Shown piece by piece: positions 62,228-64,000 of a stretch of DNA of 64,000 bases. The stretch covers positions 1,116,001 to 1,180,000 of the forward strand of contig NZ_LT607752.1 of the NCBI RefSeq assembly GCF_900090265.1, in the 5' to 3' direction. Each line of letters begins with the position of its first letter. Within the stretch, counting starts at the first letter, position 1. Under the pieces are notes generated by a model that saw nothing but the letters and a program-made list of their open reading frames with translations, made no database searches and had not been told where the DNA came from. Source of the stretch: Micromonospora rifamycinica. GTDB lineage: Bacteria > Actinomycetota > Actinomycetes > Mycobacteriales > Micromonosporaceae. The translations under genes were made by a program, and so were the position numbers.

Positions 62228-62929
62228 ATGTCATCGACGTTGACCGAAGCCACCGATCCGTACTGCCTGCGTGAGGGGGAGAGCGCCGCGCTGTTGCACG
62301 GCCATCCGTGGCACCGGTTCGTGGTGCTCGGCGACAGCGTCGCCGAGGGGATGTGTGAACCGGTCGACGGGTACCCCGACGTGCAGTGGGCGGACCGGAT
62401 CGCCGCCGAACTGTCGGCGGTGCGCCCCGGGTTGGCGTACCTGAATCTGGGTCGGCGCGGGCTGCGGGCGCAGCAGGTCCGGGCCGGGCAGTTGGACCGG
62501 GCGCTGGCCTTCTCGCCCGACCTGGCGCTGGTGGCCTGCGGTGGCAACGACGCCTTCCGGACGGCGTTCGACCCGGACGCGGTCGACACCGAGCTGAGTG
62601 CGATCGTCGGCGCGTTGCGCGACGCCGGAGCGGACGTCATCACGGTGGGCATGTTCGACGTCTCGCACAGCCCGGCCGTCCCGCCGGCGCTGCGCCCCGG
62701 CCTCAACACCCGGATGCGGCTGCTCTCCTCGCGTACCGGCCGGCTCGCCGACCGGCTGGGCGCGTTGCACGTGCACCTGACCGATCATCCGGCCGGCAGC
62801 GACCCGTCGATGTACAGCAGCGACGGCCGACACGGCAGCGCCCGCAGCGACGCCATCGCCGCAGCGGAGACGATCCGCCGCCTCGGCGCCCACCTGGCCA
62901 CCCGGCTCCCCCACCACCCCAACCCCTGA
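62228..62929 (+). CDS. Cytoplasmic SGNH/GDSL hydrolase
   Basis: 233 residues. Block I VVLGDSVAEGM (Ser nucleophile), LNLGRRGLRAQQV (block II Gly), ACGGNDAF (block III Asn) and DGRHGSARSDA (Asp-x-x-His). No signal peptide. An esterase or lipase of unknown substrate. The ATG at 62228 is preceded by the -10-like TACATT; ribosome binding is weak, so leaderless translation is possible. Confidence 0.88.
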   Translation: MSSTLTEATDPYCLREGESAALLHGHPWHRFVVLGDSVAEGMCEPVDGYPDVQWADRIAAELSAVRPGLAYLNLGRRGLRAQQVRAGQLDRALAFSPDLALVACGGNDAFRTAFDPDAVDTELSAIVGALRDAGADVITVGMFDVSHSPAVPPALRPGLNTRMRLLSSRTGRLADRLGALHVHLTDHPAGSDPSMYSSDGRHGSARSDAIAAAETIRRLGAHLATRLPHHPNP

Positions 62930-62949
62930 CGCCCACCCACTCCTCCGCT

Positions 62950-62999
62950 CCCTCACCCCAACCGGGCGAGGCAGGTCCCTCACCCCAACCGGGCGAGGC
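62950..62999. repeat. 27-bp direct repeat pair
   Basis: CCCTCACCCCAACCGGGCGA-GGC at 62950 and 62977, identical over 23 bases, between the SGNH gene and hairpin copy C. Confidence 0.8.
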
Positions 63000-63006
63000 G
63001 GGTTGG

Positions 63007-63063
63007 TGATCAAGAGTTTCAGGTCACCAACCCGCCGCGAGGCTGACGCAAACCTCTTGATCA
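63007..63063. repeat. TGATCAAGAG hairpin repeat, copy C
   Basis: 20-bp arms (TGATCAAGAGTTTCAGGTCA and its complement with a few mismatches) around a 17-nt loop, in the gap between two convergent genes. Same family as 51634-51780. Confidence 0.82.
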
Positions 63064-63109
63064 GCCCCGGAAGGGGGCCGGAGGGCGCGGGGGAGGGAAG
63101 GCAAGGCTG

Positions 63110-64000
63110 TCAGGGGGTCAGGAGGATGCCGGTGAGGAGGACGCCTCGGGCGAGGTTGAGGACCTCGTCGCAGCCGGGGTAGCCGACCCGGGCCAGGGCG
63201 CCGGAGCCGGTGCGGCCGAACAGGTACGGGGCGATGCTGTACGGCACCTCGGCGGTCACCGTCTCGCCGGTCTCGATCTGCACGAAGTCCATCGCCACCC
63301 GGTCGGCGGGCATGTACCGCTGGAGGATGTCGCCGCCCCGGTCGAGGGCGGCGCGCAGCCCGTCCGCCCACTCCCCCGGGCTCAGCTCCCGGCCGATGAG
63401 CACCCCCTGGCCGGCCGAACCGTCGGCCGGCTTGGCGACCAGGTTCTCCCGGTCGGCCAGCGCCCGGTCCAGTTCGGCGGCGGTGAACGCCACGGTGTGT
63501 GGCACGTACCGGCGGATCAGGGCCTGGTCGGCGGCGGGCAGCAGGTCGAGGTCCTGGTAGAGCCAGGCAAAGTTGATCTTGTTGCCGAGCAGCCAGGCGG
63601 CGGCGCTGACGAACATCGGCAGGGTGCCCGCGTCGAGCGCCCCGGCCACCGCCGTCAGCCCGGCACTCGGGGTGACCCGGTTGGGCACGAAGAGCCGGAA
63701 CAGCGCGTCCACCGGGGCGCCGTCGACCACCAGCCGCCGGTCGGCGTCCAGGGTGGCCGTGGCGACCGGGGCGATGACCAGGTCGATGCCGAACGGGCGG
63801 GCCTGGTCGACCAGCGGTGACAGGATCCGGATGAACGTCTCCGGGTCGTCCAGCCCCGGGTAGTCGGCCTCGAAGTCCATCAGCAGCGCCACCCGGGCCC
63901 CCTCGGGCAGGCCCAGCTCGCTGCGGATCGCCACGAACCGCTGGTCCAGCAGGGACGGCGCGGGGCGGACCGACAGGCCGTCGAGCAGCCCCCGCTCCCG
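63110..64000 (-). CDS. Circularly permuted ATP-grasp-like protein, 3' part
   Basis: 297 codons are visible; the frame is open through the right edge, so the start lies outside. FVAIRSELGLPEGARVALLMDFEADYPGL leads to LLGNKINFAWLYQDLDLLP, ENLVAKPADGSAGQGVLIGREL (ATP-grasp Lys/Gly loop) and QRYMPADRVAMDFVQIETGE. This resembles the glutathionylspermidine-synthase/CP-ATP-grasp group, which makes amide bonds with ATP. The substrate is unknown. It may or may not belong with the preceding cluster, from which it is separated by hairpin copy C. Confidence 0.65.
   Translation of the reverse strand, partial: RERGLLDGLSVRPAPSLLDQRFVAIRSELGLPEGARVALLMDFEADYPGLDDPETFIRILSPLVDQARPFGIDLVIAPVATATLDADRRLVVDGAPVDALFRLFVPNRVTPSAGLTAVAGALDAGTLPMFVSAAAWLLGNKINFAWLYQDLDLLPAADQALIRRYVPHTVAFTAAELDRALADRENLVAKPADGSAGQGVLIGRELSPGEWADGLRAALDRGGDILQRYMPADRVAMDFVQIETGETVTAEVPYSIAPYLFGRTGSGALARVGYPGCDEVLNLARGVLLTGILLTP

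Overview
The window is very GC-rich (about 72 percent by eye) and reads as chromosome from a Micromonospora-like actinomycete. Supporting this are an egtABCD ergothioneine operon, Lsr2, an HspR-type site before lon, branched-chain keto-acid dehydrogenase genes with a divergent Lrp regulator, ECF sigma and Ser/Thr kinase genes, GTG starts with 4-base GTGA overlaps, and strong intrinsic hairpins between genes. No tRNA, rRNA, CRISPR, phage or complete insertion sequence was seen. The window cuts genes at both ends.

Layout. 1-400: start of a GDT1/UPF0016 manganese exporter behind a yybP-ykoY riboswitch. 400-4.8 kb: egtA-egtB-egtC-egtD. 4.9-8.2 kb: ECF sigma factor with a membrane partner, divergent from a Ser/Thr kinase. 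8.3-14.3 kb: nucleotide-sugar dehydrogenase, FtsX-type permease, two-component pair. 14.5-18.1 kb: DUF305 protein divergent from an LVIVD-repeat protein across a CRP-type site, then an ArsB/NhaD-like carrier. 18.2-22.2 kb: DUF5715-like protein, GH9-CBM2 cellulase with a CebR-like site, 2H phosphoesterase. 22.3-27.5 kb: DEAD-box helicase, DoxX, Lon, Lsr2. 27.7-32.2 kb: secreted Asn/Gly-rich protein, DUF2726-like protein, DICT-GGDEF protein, CBS-BON protein. 32.2-37.4 kb: DoxX-like protein (with DosR-type boxes), FKBP, STAS protein, L,D-transpeptidase, beta-helix protein. 37.6-41.9 kb: bkdABC and its Lrp regulator. 41.9-44.4 kb: LigD-type polymerase, AlpA-like and GntR-like mini-regulators, a small Cys protein, YciO. 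44.5-51.6 kb: housekeeping and stress genes (histidine phosphatase, NnrD, hemerythrin, HxlR/SDR pair, phosphoesterase, glyA behind a ZTP riboswitch). 51.9-61.8 kb: a compact putative specialised-metabolism cluster. 61.9-64 kb: a reductase remnant, an SGNH hydrolase and the 3' part of an ATP-grasp gene.

The most unusual locus is 52.4-61.8 kb. A phenylglycine-type aminotransferase (HpgT-like) and a hydroxymandelate oxidase (Hmo-like) are in one operon with an alpha/beta hydrolase, a cytochrome P450 and a secreted SGNH hydrolase. Divergent from it is an acyl-AMP ligase translationally coupled to an MFS exporter. Two of the three enzymes that make 4-hydroxyphenylglycine are present, but no NRPS and no HmaS are in view.

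Several regulatory elements can be read directly: two riboswitches, a HAIR site, a CebR-like site, a pair of DosR/DevR-like boxes, a CRP-like site and a SigB-type promoter. There is also a family of long hairpin repeats with a TGATCAAGAGGTT arm in convergent intergenic gaps, and many short tandem repeats, several at gene 3' ends.
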